DNA from: Vanessa cardui
Lineage: Eukaryota > Arthropoda > Insecta > Lepidoptera > Nymphalidae
NCBI RefSeq assembly: GCF_905220365.1
Contig: NC_061153.1
Span: 7,398,001 to 7,462,000 of the forward strand
Direction of reading: 5' to 3'
DNA: 64,000 bases
A model generated the notes under the pieces. That model had not been told where the DNA came from, ran no database searches, and saw only the letters and a program-made list of their open reading frames with translations. The stretch's first letter is position 1. Each line of letters begins with the position of its first letter. This document shows positions 1-11,470 of this stretch, piece after piece. The position numbers and the translations under genes are program-made.

Positions 1-180
1 TTGTGATCTAAAACCAACAGTTGTATGATCTGTATGTAAGGTTGCACGTATTGATGAAACTGCTGCAATTTCTAAACTGACTAACTTTGATTTTTCTGCT
101 ATCCTAAAATCATCCGATCCAGAAGAATCAGCTACACAGCTGGTTACAATGGTGGCTTCTATTATCAAATCACATACTCG
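1..180 (+). pseudogene. CR1-like element A, piece 1 of 5 (EN-RT linker)
   Basis: An open frame from about position 37 reads as the hydrophilic linker between the endonuclease and reverse transcriptase of a CR1/Jockey-type ORF2 (it contains IDETAAISKL and ends IIKSHTR). The frame runs into the poly-T end of E1 at 185. It is continued by piece 2 at 3505, where the next residues (FIPVSSRKKIIKPW) are those expected in the same linker. A stop codon lies just upstream of about 37. The endonuclease half should lie before the window. Assignment rests on collinearity with pieces 2-5, not on a database match. Confidence 0.7.
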
Positions 181-252
181 ATTTTTTTTTTTTATTTTTT
201 TTTTTATGGAATAGGTGGCAAACGAGCAGGAGGCTCACCTGATGGAAAGTGA

Positions 253-3200
253 CTACCACCGCCCATGGACATCTGCAACACCAGGGGGCTTGCAGGTGCG
301 TTGCCGGCCTTTGAGAAAGGAGTACGCTCTTTTCTTGAAGGTTCCCATGTCGTATCGGTTCGGAAAAACCGCCGGCGACAGCTGGTTCCACAGAGTGGTT
401 GTGCGAGGCAGAAAATGTCTAAGAAATCGCGCTGTTGTGGATTTTCGGACATCAAGATGGTGCGGGTGAAACTTAGAATTTTGACGAGATGTCCGAAGGT
501 GAAATTCAGCAGCCGGGATTAATCCGAACAATTCCTCGGAACATTCCCCGTGAAAAATTCGGTAGAAGATGCAGAGTGATCCAACATCTCTACGCAAAGC
601 CAAAGGATCAAGGAGATCGGAAAGGGCTTGATCGTCGATAACTCGAGCCGCTCTACGTTGGATGCGGTCAAATGGAAGGAGCTGGTACTGGGGAGCACCC
701 GCCCAGAGGTGAGAGCAGTACTCCATGTGAGGCCGAATTTGCGCCTTGTAAAGTTTTAGGCGATGGGCCGACGTGAAATACTGTCTCGCCTTGCTGAGCA
801 CACCGAGCTTCTTTGAAGCCAATTTGGCTTTGCCTTCCAATTGACCGCGGAACTGAACGAGGCTCGAAATATCAACGCCAAGTATTCCGATACTACCTGT
901 AGCGGCTATCGGGATGTTCTCAAATCGTGGAGATACGACAAATGGTGTTTTTTTAGCGGTTAACGCGCTAACTTGCGTCTTTTTGGGGTTGAAATGGACT
1001 AAATTTAGCCGGCCCCAGTTCGAGACTTCGTTTAACGAAGACTCGATTTCAGACACAAGTTTGTTCCGGTTTTCTTCGACGTTTTCCCGAGAAATATTAG
1101 CGCGGCAGGTGTATAAGGTGTCAACGGTACTGTCGTCTGCATAGCAATGAATGTTCCCGATTTGCAACAAATCATTGATATGCAGAAGGAACAGAGTGGG
1201 TGATAGAACGCAGCCTTGTGGAACACCAGCATTGACGAATTTTAAGTCAGAGCATGCACCGTCGACAACGACCTTGATGCTCCGATCTGCCAAAAAGCTG
1301 GTAATCCAATTGCATAATTTCCCGGGAAGCCCATAGGAAGGAAGCTTCGAAAGAAGCGCTTTGTGCCATACACGATCGAAGGCCTTCGCTATGTCCAAGC
1401 TGGCTGCTAATGCCTCCCCCTTGCTCTCAACTGCTTCAGCCCACCTGTGAGTAAGGTAAACTTGAAGATCACCGGCTGAGCGACCCCGACGGAAACCGTA
1501 CTGGCGGTCACTAATCAGCTGATTCTCCTCTAGGTACCGCAGGAGCTGGCAGTTAATAAGGGACTCCATTATCTTGGAGGGCAAGGAGGTGATGGCTATA
1601 GGCCTATAATTGGACGGATCTGAGCGGTTGCCTTTTTTAGGGATCGGATGCACCAAAGCAGTCTTCAAGGAGTTCGGGACGACGCCTAATGCGTAGGATT
1701 GCCGGAAAAGACGCGTTAAGACCGGTGCCAACTCGGGAGCACATGTCCGTAGCACGATTGGAGGGATGCCATCGGGTCCACTCGACTTGTGAATGTCCAA
1801 GGAAAGAAGGGCTTTCCGAACTGCACTTTGCCGAAATTTAACCTCCGGCATCGTCGTATCACATCGCGGGATTGATGGTGGTGACTTTCCTTGGTCATCC
1901 AGAGTCGAGTTCGACGCGAAGAGAGACCCTAAAAGATCGGCCTTCTCCTTCGCGGTATGGGCCAATGACTCACCGTCCCTGTGCAAAGATGGAAAAGAAG
2001 GCTGACAGAAATTCCCTAGGACAGCCTTAGCGAGAGACCAGAACGCACGTGTTCCTGATGGGAAGCGCACCAGTCTCTCGCCAATTCTGCCAATGTACTT
2101 AGTTTTCGCCTCAGCTATCACGTTTTTGAAGGACCTGGAGGCAGAGTTATATTCCTTTCTGAATGTGCTGGTGTTTGTATCACGAGACGCCGATGCGTTA
2201 GCCCAGTCTTGGTAGCGTTCCCATTTTCGGCCGTGAATGAAGCCGTCTTACAGAGGCGACCAAACCAGGGCTGGGACTTGCCACCAATGGGCACCGCAGA
2301 ATATGGAATGAAAAGTTCCATACCCTGAAGCACCACATCGGCGACAGAGTCAGCAACAACGCTCGGATCATCCATCGAGAAACAAACTCGCCCCCATGGG
2401 TAAGATGCAAAGAAGGACCGCATCCCATCCCAATCTGCTGACTTGTAGTGCCACACGCGACGACAGCCCGCGAAACGAGGTCGTGAGTATCGTGTAACTG
2501 GCACTGTACTCCGGACGAGACAGTGGTCCGACGAGCCCAGAGGGGGATCGACGACAATCTTATAGCCGTCCGGATGCGAAGTCAGCAGAAGGTCCAACAG
2601 GGAAGGTGTATGATCCTCCACGTCCGGTATTCGCGTTGGCGAGGTGACCAGTTGTGTCAAATCATAAGCCAAAGCGAAGTCGAGAACAGATCTACCCGCA
2701 TGATCAGTGGTGCGTGATCCAAGCCACTCTGTATGATGAGCATTGAAATCGCCCAGAATAATGATCTCTGCGGATGGAGTCTGCTGCAGCACGGAATCTG
2801 TAGCCAATTGGACGTGCTCAACCAGTCGGTCGGTTTCGGCATTACCGCTATGGGACCTATAAAGGCACGCGTAGATTCGCGGATGGTCGTCGCAGTCTAC
2901 GCGCAGCCAGATAATTGATAGGTCCTGCCCTTCAAGGCTGCCGAGGCGTCGAGAGCAGATATCATCTCTGACGTAAACGCACACCCCAGCTCGTGGCACA
3001 AAAGTATGCTCCAATTTGTACCCGGGGTAAGAGAGAAAAGACGTATCGGCAGGAGAAGATATCTGGGTCTCGGTAAGAAAGAGCAAGGCCAGCTTCGCCG
3101 TCTTAAGGTGAAAGTGAACGGCATTCAAGTTGGAGTTGAGTCCCCTTATGTTGCAGAAGTCCACAGCGAGTGTGGTAGGGGTTGCCTTATGATGCCTGCT

Positions 3201-3266
3201 CCGCTTGCCCCGAACAGTGGCGAGCGCAAAATTGCCCCCCCAGAATTCGGAGGGCAGCCTGGGCAT
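253..3266 (-). pseudogene. E1 ORF2: endonuclease-reverse transcriptase, one frameshift
   Basis: An AP-type endonuclease comes first (3266 to about 2300) with FCNIRGLN, LLFLTET, GDFNAH and LGSSDHCLV. The linker and RT follow (about 2220-253): SSGPDGIP, NYRPIAITSL, YGFRRGRS, SLDIAKAFDRVWH, GVPQGCVLSP and the catalytic YADD at 1132-1143. A thumb with GILGVDIS and the common C-terminal region with TTLWNQLS come last. The endonuclease frame and the RT frame are separated by a single indel near 2230: the endonuclease frame runs on as nonsense to 2118, while the RT frame is readable from about 2228. Otherwise both halves are open, so this is a fairly young copy. No RNase H domain is visible. The ATG at 3266 lies in one arm of a hairpin. 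Confidence 0.9.
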
Positions 3267-3298
3267 CCCTGCTCAGTACGTCCTGAGCATGGATGCCC
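3261..3298. repeat. Hairpin over the E1 ORF2 start codon
   Basis: Two 16-base arms (3261-3276 and 3283-3298) are complementary except for one mismatch, with a 6-base loop TACGTC. The left arm contains the first codons of E1 ORF2 (ATG complement at 3264-3266). It could be a regulatory RNA structure or a foldback mutation. Confidence 0.8.
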
Positions 3299-3466
3299 AG
3301 AGAGGGATTCTCCACCGCAGTCGCTGATGGTACCCTCCTGGGGTAATGTCACCAAATTCTGCACCATGTTTTAGGGGGAGAGGGATCGGGCCTCCGGAAC
3401 TCTCACTCACCGGACGAAACGCGGTAGCGTGCCGGCCCATTCGACTGCAACCGAGAGGTATGCAGT

Positions 3467-3501
3467 GTGGCACTACCACTTGAAGTGGCACTACCACTTG
3501 A
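3467..3501. repeat. 18-bp tandem repeat at the 5' end of E1
   Basis: GTGGCACTACCACTTGAA is present twice head to tail (3467-3484 and 3485-3501, the second ending at the GATTT target copy). It sits exactly at the 5' terminus of E1. Tandem 5' units occur in some LINE promoters; with only two copies an insertion artefact is equally possible. Confidence 0.7.
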
Positions 3502-3504
3502 TTT

Positions 3505-3581
3505 ATCCCAGTATCTAGCCGAAAGAAAATAATAAAACCTTGGATTACATCGGAATTACTTCGTTGCATTCGTAATCGTGA
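3505..3581 (+). pseudogene. CR1-like element A, piece 2 of 5 (linker)
   Basis: A 77-base open frame reads RKKIIKPWIT then LLRCIRNRD, the segment just before the RT domain in CR1-like ORF2 proteins. It lies between the 5' end of E1 and the 3' tail of E2, and continues the frame of piece 1 once E1 is removed. About 15-20 residues expected before piece 3 are not seen, so E2 may have caused a small target deletion. Confidence 0.75.
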
Positions 3582-3756
3582 TTTATTTATTTAATATTTG
3601 GGAAACAAACAGATATAAAATATAATCTAATTACATAATACAGTTTAGATATCACATTATCCAGCGAAGTTTCCACAGATTGATAAAACATAAAATGCAC
3701 TCAAATATTTTAACACAATAAGAAAAAAAATATTTGACAATATTAAAAGTATATAA

Positions 3757-6629
3757 TTAAGTTAATTTAAGAAGGTTACAAATTTTATCTTTAAAATTAA
3801 TTAAAGATAAATGAAATATATCAATGTTCCCAAAATGCTTATTATATTCGCGACAAGCTCTGATTAGAAAACAGTTAGCATTATGTGATGAATGACAAGT
3901 GGGAGTATAAAAACATAACGGTTGACGAGCGTTGGATCGTGGGCAGTTCAGAGATAACTTGCTTAGTAGAAAAGGGGAATCAACAATATTATTAATAATG
4001 TTATATAAGAAAACTTGGTCTCTCATAGATCGGCGTTTTGAGAGAGCTAATAAAGGTTCATGGGTACAATCGCTAGATTTAAAAGACAAATATTTTAAAA
4101 ATTTGTTTTGGATCTTTTCAATTTCATTTATTATGAATATTGTAGTGAGGATTCCATAACGTAGATGCATACTCGAGTATAGAACGGACGTAAGCGTTAT
4201 AAAGCAGGTTAATAGTAGAAGTATTTTTAAATTCAGATCCTGTTCTCATGATGAATCCTAGCATGCAATAGGCTTTTGATGAAATACTCATATTATATTC
4301 TTTATTGTACTCAGATATGTTACATTGATGGTACAGTAATATATATACAGGCAAAGGTGGACTTATCTCTGAAAGAGATTTCTTCCAGTCAACCTATGGA
4401 GGTCAGTGACAGGGTGATGTAGCGGGCAATACTTCTAATATGAGAACCAAAAGAAAGCTTGCTATCCAGTGTCACGCCTAAGTCTCTCACCTCGGTCTTC
4501 TTTGATATGTCGTTATTATTGACAGTATATTTATAAAGCAAAGTTTTACTCTTATGAGAAAAAGAAATTATAGCACATTTGTTTATATTAAGATGAAGAG
4601 AATTTAATTTGCAGTATTTCTCTAACCTATTTAAGTCAGATTTTAGATCATGACAATCATCTAAAGATTTAATAGATTTGAAAATTTTTGTGTCATCAGC
4701 ATATATGTAGAAGAAAATCTGAAGACACAAATACATTATTTATGTCATTTATAAATATATTGAATAGTAAAGGACCGAGGTGATAATATAAAAGATGACA
4801 GATAACCCATAATAGAGACAGCCTGACTACGGTTGCGAAGATATGAATCCAACCATCTGAGCAGGTCGCCGTGTATACCGAAACTTTCAAGTTTGTAAAT
4901 AAGTATATTGTGAGACACTTTATCGAAGGCTTTACAGTAATCGGTATACACGACATCCACCTGATGTCCTTGATCCATGGAATTAGAAACCCGATGCAAA
5001 AATTCACATAACTTTGTTTCCGTCGACCTTTTATTGATGAAACCATGTTGCTCATTTATTAAGTAGGGACGTATAATGGGGAATATTGTGTCGTAAATTA
5101 TTTTCTCAAACAACTTCGCAATGCAGCAAAGTTTGGATATTGGCCTATAATTTTTTATATCATGTTTGTTACCGGATTTTAAAATAGGTACAATGTAAGA
5201 TTTTTTCCATAAAGTTGGTAAACATCCGGTATGGAGAGACATGTTAAATAATAAAAATATCGGTAACGCTAATGCATTGCGAAATTGTTTAAGAAAACAG
5301 GGAGGTAAAGCATCGGGGCCGGTACCCTTACGTGTATCGAGGTTTTTAAGATAATTCTTGACAATTGGTATTGAGAGTTCAATAGAGTGTAGATCCACGA
5401 AAGATCGACTCTTCGGTGCCAATGAAACTGAACTTCCTTCCAGTTCAAACACAGATTGAAAATAACTATTAAACATGTTGCTTATCTCCTCGCCATCAGA
5501 TGACGATGTGTCCCCAAGAGTCATAATTTTAGGTAAATCGTTAGGACCTTCCTTTTTTGATTTTAAGAAGGATTAGAAATATGTGCTGTTACGCTTAATT
5601 TCCCATTCTGCGCGATCAATGTAAGCATTATAACAGTCGATTTCAACTATTCTCTGTCTATCTCTCAGAAGCAAAAATGTGTCATAATCCTTAAATCTAG
5701 AGTAAATTTTCCATTTTCTATGATATTTTAATCTTTCATTAATTATTTTTATTAAAGGTTTGGTGTACCAAACAGGACATTTATGTGAGACATTGATTAT
5801 TCTGGATGGTATATGTTGATCGATAATACTATAAACAATATTATAATAAATAAAATTAAAAAAAAAAGAAAAACCGACTTCAAACAAAACACTATTTTAA
5901 AACAAATGAATATGCACGAAAAGGTAATAAAAATAATTGCGTATTCAACATATTTTTTAGAGTCTTCCTAAGTAAAATGAAATGAAAAATATTAGACTAC
6001 TTAAAAGTCGATTAACGATTATATCATGTAGTTATAGTTATTGGTATATTTGGAGCCGGTGTCAGCTAATAAAACCCTACAGTTACTAATGAGTCTCCGA
6101 GAGAATCGGACAACTCCATATAATCTTCGACCTGTATCCATTGCCCATTGCTTATATTAAAATCGCCCAGGATTAAATAAATATCGTTAGGTTTATCCAA
6201 AAGTAATTTAGAGCTTAAATCAAAAAAGTAATTTTCGGACTCTACTTGCTGCGGGCAGTGAGGAAAGTAACAACAGTAAATGTTTAGCAAGCGTGATTGT
6301 TGAAGACGAATAGTGACAACTACGGCTTCAGCTGCAAATTGATCAAAATTGATCTTTTCAAAACTGTGTACTTCAAACTCACGACGTAATGCAACTAGCA
6401 CTCCGCCGCCCATTTTATCACCACGACCCTCATAGTTGCGGTCGCATCGATATACAATATAACGATAGTCAAAAAGTTCAGAACTAAGCACCGAATCCAA
6501 TAGCCAGGTTTCACTTAAACAGATAATGTCAAAATCGTTAAGAAACAAACTTTTATAGAATAAGTTAGTTTTGGTGCGCAAACCACGAACATTTTGATAA
6601 TGAATTTTTAAATTATTATGATCAAACAC
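3757..6629 (-). pseudogene. E2 ORF2: decayed endonuclease-reverse transcriptase
   Basis: The endonuclease part (6629-6066) has IHYQNVRGLRTK, CLSETWL and ILGDFNI. A degraded linker (5887-5573) leads to an RT N-half (5524 to about 4820: KGTGPDALPP, NYRPISKL, YTDYCKAFDKVSH), then the RT C-half with YADD at 4693-4704. Thumb fragments follow (4354-4124 and 4170-3757). The reading frame changes at least four times and stops occur between 6066 and 5887, so no functional protein is possible. Confidence 0.85.
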
Positions 6630-6936
6630 GGTGACCGAGGATTATAAGCATAATTAATATTCACAAATATAAAAATAATAATGAAAATGTTCATACACTT
6701 GTCAAGAAAATAAAGTTTGGTAATCGTTAGTTTCTAAAATAGTCGCGGTATTAAAGCATTTAGGGAAATTGTTTTTAAACGAGATAAATTAATTAAGATT
6801 GAACATAGAAAAAATTGAAACATAATAATAATAACGCCTATTTGATTTTTTTTAAATCATTGACATTCGCAATATGAATAACAGGGCTGGTGTCACCTTT
6901 TCTAACCATAATTGAGCAATTTTTTACCCAAACATA

Positions 6937-7880
6937 TTAAAATTTTTGCTCTTTAGATAAAGTTTTAGCACGCTGTAGGAGCATTTTATTAAATTTAGTA
7001 AAATGGTCGTTAAAATAAATACGAGAGTAATTTTTAGCAAAGCCCAGATCACTACGCATTAACTTCAACTTTTTTAGGCAAGTCAAAAAATCGTCTTTTC
7101 TATAGCGCGCTTGCAAACGGATAACAATGGGTTTGGGTTTATTGACTTGACTATTAGATGCTACACGTGTTACAATATCCGAGGGCTTCAAGTCGAAACC
7201 AGCCTTAACAGCAATTTCCTCTGTGAGGCGAAGAAGGTTCTCGCCCTTCTTTTCTGGAATACCACAGCTTTCGATGTTAGAGCGTCTCGCCCACTGATCC
7301 TTTGTATTTATATCCATTTCTATTTTTTCGGATACAGATTTTAAGTGGTCAACGCTGGTAACTAAAGCATCAAAGGCCTTAAACTTTGTCTCCATTTGAA
7401 ATATTTTATCATTAATTTTATTGTATTCGTCGTTGATAAAACCAATAGCTATTTTGATATCCTGTATTTCTTGTCTCAGTAAGGTAATTTCTTTAGAGAT
7501 GCTGCTCAAATCCAGTTTAATTGCACTAAATTCCGATTTAATCATATTCTGTATATCCAGAGATAGAGACTGCCCGATCTGATCTTGTTTCGGCCGAACA
7601 CGCAGGGTTATATTGTCGTCGGCCGAATCCTCTCTACTATCGCTGACGTCCCGAGCATTGCCACGAACTAAGGTGTATTATCTTTATTAAGATAGTTCGG
7701 AACGCGGCATTGTTGTGAGCAATCGGGGCAAATCCATGATGATTTAAGATCGGATGACAATTTTTTGTTCACTTTTTGAGGAAAAACACAGCGATAGTGA
7801 AGAGAAATCTGACAGAGTTTACAGTTCAGTATGCTGGCTTGATCTGCTGCGGTAGAAGTACAACACCCAAATTTATTCAT
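6937..7880 (-). pseudogene. E2 ORF1: PHD-like zinc finger and coiled-coil protein
   Basis: Reading from the ATG at 7880, the first 60 residues hold a PHD/RING-like cysteine pattern (GCC, CKLC, HYRC, WICPDC). A frameshift near 7675 follows, then an acidic linker. A long coiled-coil (7545 to about 7330, with LRQEIQDIKIAIG) leads to a conserved block beginning DQWARRSNIE that resembles the RNA-binding C-terminus of L1/CR1 ORF1 proteins. It presumably binds element RNA. An ORF1 with the same DQWARRSN-like block starts at the right edge of the window (63577). The upstream residues in this frame (7985-7881) are probably leader. Confidence 0.75.
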
Positions 7881-7975
7881 AGTTAATGCTTCCTTTATAG
7901 GCGAAAGACAAAAAAGACAAAAGACAAAAAAAGTAATAAACTTTATAAGAATATTAAAATGAACCCTGAACTCTG

Positions 7976-8903
7976 TACAAAACACTTTTACTAATGACTT
8001 ACAACCGGTATAAAAAATTCTGTAACAATTTAATGAAAAAAATTAAATCCGAATACGAATCCAACGAATTTCACAAAGCGAAAAGAAATGACAAAAAAGC
8101 TTGGGATCTGATTAAACTATTTGCAAACATTCCAAACGACAAATCAAAAAGTTATGTTGATCTGATGGGAGCGTTTGGTGATCCAGGTCTAGCAGTTAAT
8201 AAGGTGACCGATTTCTTTGCCGATATTGGCAAAAATTTAGCATCAAAGATCACGATTCCTGTAAAGAGGTACAAAAAAATTCTCTCTGACACCCTCTCTA
8301 CAAACAATTTAATGGTCTTTCAGGACATCGACGAAGCTGAAATTAGATCGACCATTCTTGCGCTTAAGAATAATTGTGCGGTGGGATGGGATGGCGTAAC
8401 AACATCTATTGTCAAAACTGCCGATCACGTTTTTACCCCCCTTTTAACACATGTTCTTAACATTTGCCTATCTCGGGGCATATTTCCTGGAGTGCTTAAG
8501 ACGGCTATCGTTCTCCCCATTCACAAAAAAGGACCTAAAGACTGTATCAACAACTACAGGCCTATATCTGTTTTGACCACTTTTTCAAAAATATTCGAAA
8601 AGATTATTAACCGACGACTTATTTCTTACAGCAATTAAATTTAACATAATCGCAGACAATCAGTACGGCTTCAGATCTGGCAGGTCCGCAGAAGATGCTA
8701 TTATGAGCTTGGTCTATACGACAGTAAACAATATATGTATGTACCATGTAAAAGGACCATCGGTGTCTTTTTGGATCTGTCTAAAGCCTTCGATACTGTT
8801 TCTATTCCTTTACTGCTACAGAAACTTGAGGGAATTGGCGTCCAAGGAATAGCATTAAATTTTTTTAAAACTTATCTTTCCAACCGAACGCAACGTGTTT
8901 CCA
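7976..8903 (+). pseudogene. CR1-like element A, piece 3 of 5 (RT N-terminal half)
   Basis: The open frame 7994-8638 starts YNRYKKFCNN and carries ALKNNCAVGWDG, VLPIHKKG and INNYRPISVL. A frameshift near 8640 precedes YGFRSGRSAED, and a second near 8735 precedes GVFLDLSKAFDTV and YLSNRTQRVSM. The reading stops at the TAA-type microsatellite at 8905. Pieces 4 and 5 supply the rest of the RT 25 kb and 31 kb downstream. Confidence 0.85.
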
Positions 8904-8904
8904 T

Positions 8905-8940
8905 GGATGATGATGATAATAATAATAATAATAGTAATAA
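8905..8940. repeat. GAT/AAT microsatellite, target of the Dong-like cluster
   Basis: Four GAT units pass into AAT/TAA units immediately before the 5' end of D1 at 8941. TAA repeats also follow the 3' ends of D2 and D3. R4/Dong-type elements are known to insert into TAA repeats, which fits. Confidence 0.8.
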
Positions 8941-9286
8941 CCCCCTCGAGGGACCACCTTGTCGTGGTGAGGGGGCTTGCGGGAAGGCAGAACAGAACCT
9001 TAAACAGAGCCTGAACATCTTGAGCTCGACCCTGTTATTGGAGATACAAAAAAGCAACCATCAACTTTGCTACCCTTCCCAAACCAACGGTCCCAAACAT
9101 CCGCCAATCCAAGGTCTGCCGTGCCGAGGCATGCGTGATCGGGGGCGAGTCCGGTCATAAGCGTGCCACGCCTGGAGCCAGGGCGAACTCCAGGTGTAGC
9201 CTGCATTAGGTCTATAGCTCTTATCCCGGCAAGCGGGGCTCTGCCGGGACCGACCTTATTTTACCCTAGCTGCTCGTGGGAACAAA
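8941..9286 (+). promoter_or_regulatory. D1 5' leader with structured 5' end
   Basis: The first seven bases CCCCCTC (8941-8947) are complementary to GAGGGGG at 8969-8975. A second stem, ACCAC/GTGGT (8953-8957 with 8964-8968, 6-base loop), abuts the first. This order resembles P1 and P3 of HDV-like ribozymes that cap many R2-type retrotransposon RNAs. The rest of the leader (to the ATG at 9287) is GC-richer than its surroundings and carries no convincing ORF. Ribozyme activity is an inference. Confidence 0.45.
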
Positions 9287-10866
9287 ATGAAGAGAAATTT
9301 AAACCAACCAAATGAACGATATAATTTACGAAGTCGCCAGCAACCGATTGCGACTTCAAGCAAGAGCAAACCAAATGCTCTCGGTAGTTATATACCCAAA
9401 AAACTAGGCACTGATTCTTTGACGTCCTCCCCACCATCATCAATCTCATCAACTTTTAGCCTTTTTCCGTCTCCTAACTCTTCCCCCAAATCATACGAAA
9501 GGTCAAATTCCCGAGTATCAACTATATCTCCAGTGTCAGTTAATGTTATACCGGAGGCAACTGCCGACGACCCGGAATCCATGACTGGCTCAAAACGTGC
9601 GCGAAAGAGATGGAGTAATGAAATGAATGAGTACATCTTACGCACATACTTGGAACTTACAAATTTGGGAACAGACACTAAGACTTATCTTACTCCCCTA
9701 CACACCAGATTTTCAGAAAGATTTCCAACCATGCATGTTACACGTCAAAGAATAGGAGACCAACGTAGGGCTATAATAAACAAAAAACTGCTTTCTGAAC
9801 AAGTAATAGAAACGATATACAGGGAAGTCAGCATCAAACTAGCAGGTAATAGCTCCCAAACAGTTCGCGATATACTCAACACCCAAATACCTAACATCAC
9901 TCAAACAAGCCAACGTATGAGGTGGTCTAATGAACATAATGAGACAATTATCAAAGCGTACTACAAAATAACACATTTAGAAACAAATAAAACAGTTTAT
10001 AGAAAATATTTACATCAAGAATTCATTAAAAAATTCCCTGAATTATCTAACATAACTGAACAAAGAGTAGCTGACCAACGACGTATAATTATATTAAATA
10101 AATACATTGACTCTAACCGACTAAAAAATATTAAAGAAGAAGTAAAAAGAGAATTACAAACAGAAAAAGACAATTATCAAGAGGCTTTGAATCAAAGTTC
10201 TAGCGGTGAAAACGCACATACCATACATCCAACTACGTCAATAGGAGAAGTAGCCCGAAACAATATTGTAGATAATATAAATCCGGAAAGATTTTCAAAC
10301 ACGCCACCGTTAAATTATGAAAATTATGATATTAATTATGCTAAACAGATAGATGAGACTTTTGTAAAAACGTTAGAATTCTATAAACAAACAAAACCTA
10401 CAGACAGACATTTTATTCCTAAACAAAAATCTTCAAAGAAATTATCAAAATTATTACACTATATTAACAACTCAATATTACCGAAGTATTTAAACAATGA
10501 AACTGAGTACGATCAAATGCAACTTATCATCTATTGCGCTGCTTGGACAGTGGCCAAACTAAACGGCTCCAATATAACTATGTCACAAACGAGTGAAATT
10601 CGAAAAAGGAAAGAACCTAATAAACCTAAATGGCAAGTAAGACTTGAAAATAAAGTAAAAGACCTCAGGGCTAAAATAGGAAGACTCACACAATACATCA
10701 ACGGAAATAGAAATCGAAATTTGCAAAGACATATAAACAATATTACTGAACAATATAAAATTCATTCAACACACGACAGATCCAACACACAATTGATTCA
10801 TTTTCTAGATACCCTTAAACAAAAATTAAATGTAACTAGCAGTAGACTTAAAAATTAAAAAATTTT

Positions 10867-11376
10867 TTGCCCATGGAAACTAAAATCCAGCTTGTTACTA
10901 CCCTCTTGATTCCAATTCTTGATTACGGTGACTCCTGCTATCTAGATCTGTCGGAAGAACTCCTGCAACAACTTAATCGTCTCCTTAACACTGGCATTCG
11001 CTTTATCTTTAGCTTACGCAAATTCGACCACGTTTCTCGTTTTAGGAAACAGTTACACTGGCTTCCTTTACGGGAACGTAGATATACTCGGATTCTATGT
11101 CTTCTCTACTCCATTCTTACCGACCCTAATGCTCCCACTTACTTATCCTCTAAATTTTCTCTTCTTTCCTCTACTCATAATAAGCCCTTACGATCCTCTC
11201 AATTCCTTACCCTTTTCATACCTTCCCATAAATCTGGCTTTGTTTCCAACTCTTTCTCTCTAGTTGCAGCCCGGCTTTGGAACACTTTGCCTGATTCTAT
11301 TCGTAGAGCTCCATCGCGCGATTCCTTCAAGCGCCAAGTAAAACAATTTTATCTGTCGTCTGTCAACACTGCGTGA
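10867..11376 (+). pseudogene. J1 ORF2 C-terminal fragment
   Basis: A 169-codon open frame holds LLIPILDYGD, LLNTGIRFIF, LHWLPLRERR and ARLWNTLPDSIRR. These are typical of the post-RT region of Jockey/CR1-type ORF2 proteins. It ends at a TGA before the 3' UTR. The catalytic RT core is absent (5' truncation), so it is not a functional gene. Confidence 0.85.
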
Positions 11377-11408
11377 TGTCTTTTTATCAATACCATTCTC
11401 ATAATTGG

Positions 11409-11411
<3 letters not shown>

Positions 11412-11466
<55 letters not shown>
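11412..11466. repeat. (TA)n microsatellite in the J1 3' UTR
   Basis: About 27 TA dinucleotides in a row, followed by TA/TG-rich degenerate sequence to about 11640. It lies between the ORF stop and the polyadenylation-like end of J1. Confidence 0.95.

Positions 11467-11470
<4 letters not shown>

Larger units (their letters stand above)
185..3499 (-). mobile_element. E1: CR1/Jockey-like non-LTR retrotransposon inserted in element A
   Basis: The minus-strand element has its A-rich tail at the left (T-run 182-205 with one interruption) and a 5' leader at the right. GATTT at 180-184 and 3500-3504 is a probable target duplication; removing E1 joins pieces 1 and 2 of element A in frame. It encodes ORF2 only (253-3266); no separate ORF1 is visible in the leader 3267-3499. 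The sequence beside the tail (about 206-250) resembles a 3' end I associate with repeats very common in Lepidoptera (from memory). Absence of ORF1 suggests 5' truncation, yet the leader ends in a tandem repeat (3467-3501). Confidence 0.85.
3582..7975 (-). mobile_element. E2: CR1-like non-LTR retrotransposon with PHD-type ORF1
   Basis: The minus-strand element has ORF1 (7880-6937), ORF2 (6629-3757) and an AT-rich 3' end with TTTATTTATTTAA-like tail sequence at 3582-3595. Spacing of ORF1 and ORF2 (about 300 bases, AT-rich) and overall length of about 4.4 kb fit a full-length CR1-type element. ORF2 is badly decayed (at least five lesions), so E2 is older than E1. Exact boundaries and the target duplication are not resolved. 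Confidence 0.8.

Noticed and set aside
8735..9160. Apparent fusion ORF of RT with an Asp/Asn-repeat protein
   Set aside because: The frame simply runs from element A through the GAT/AAT microsatellite into the D1 leader; it is a chance read-through across a junction.
11412..11466. (TA)n tract as an origin or recombination site
   Set aside because: It lies in the 3' UTR of a truncated LINE and is adequately explained as a microsatellite.
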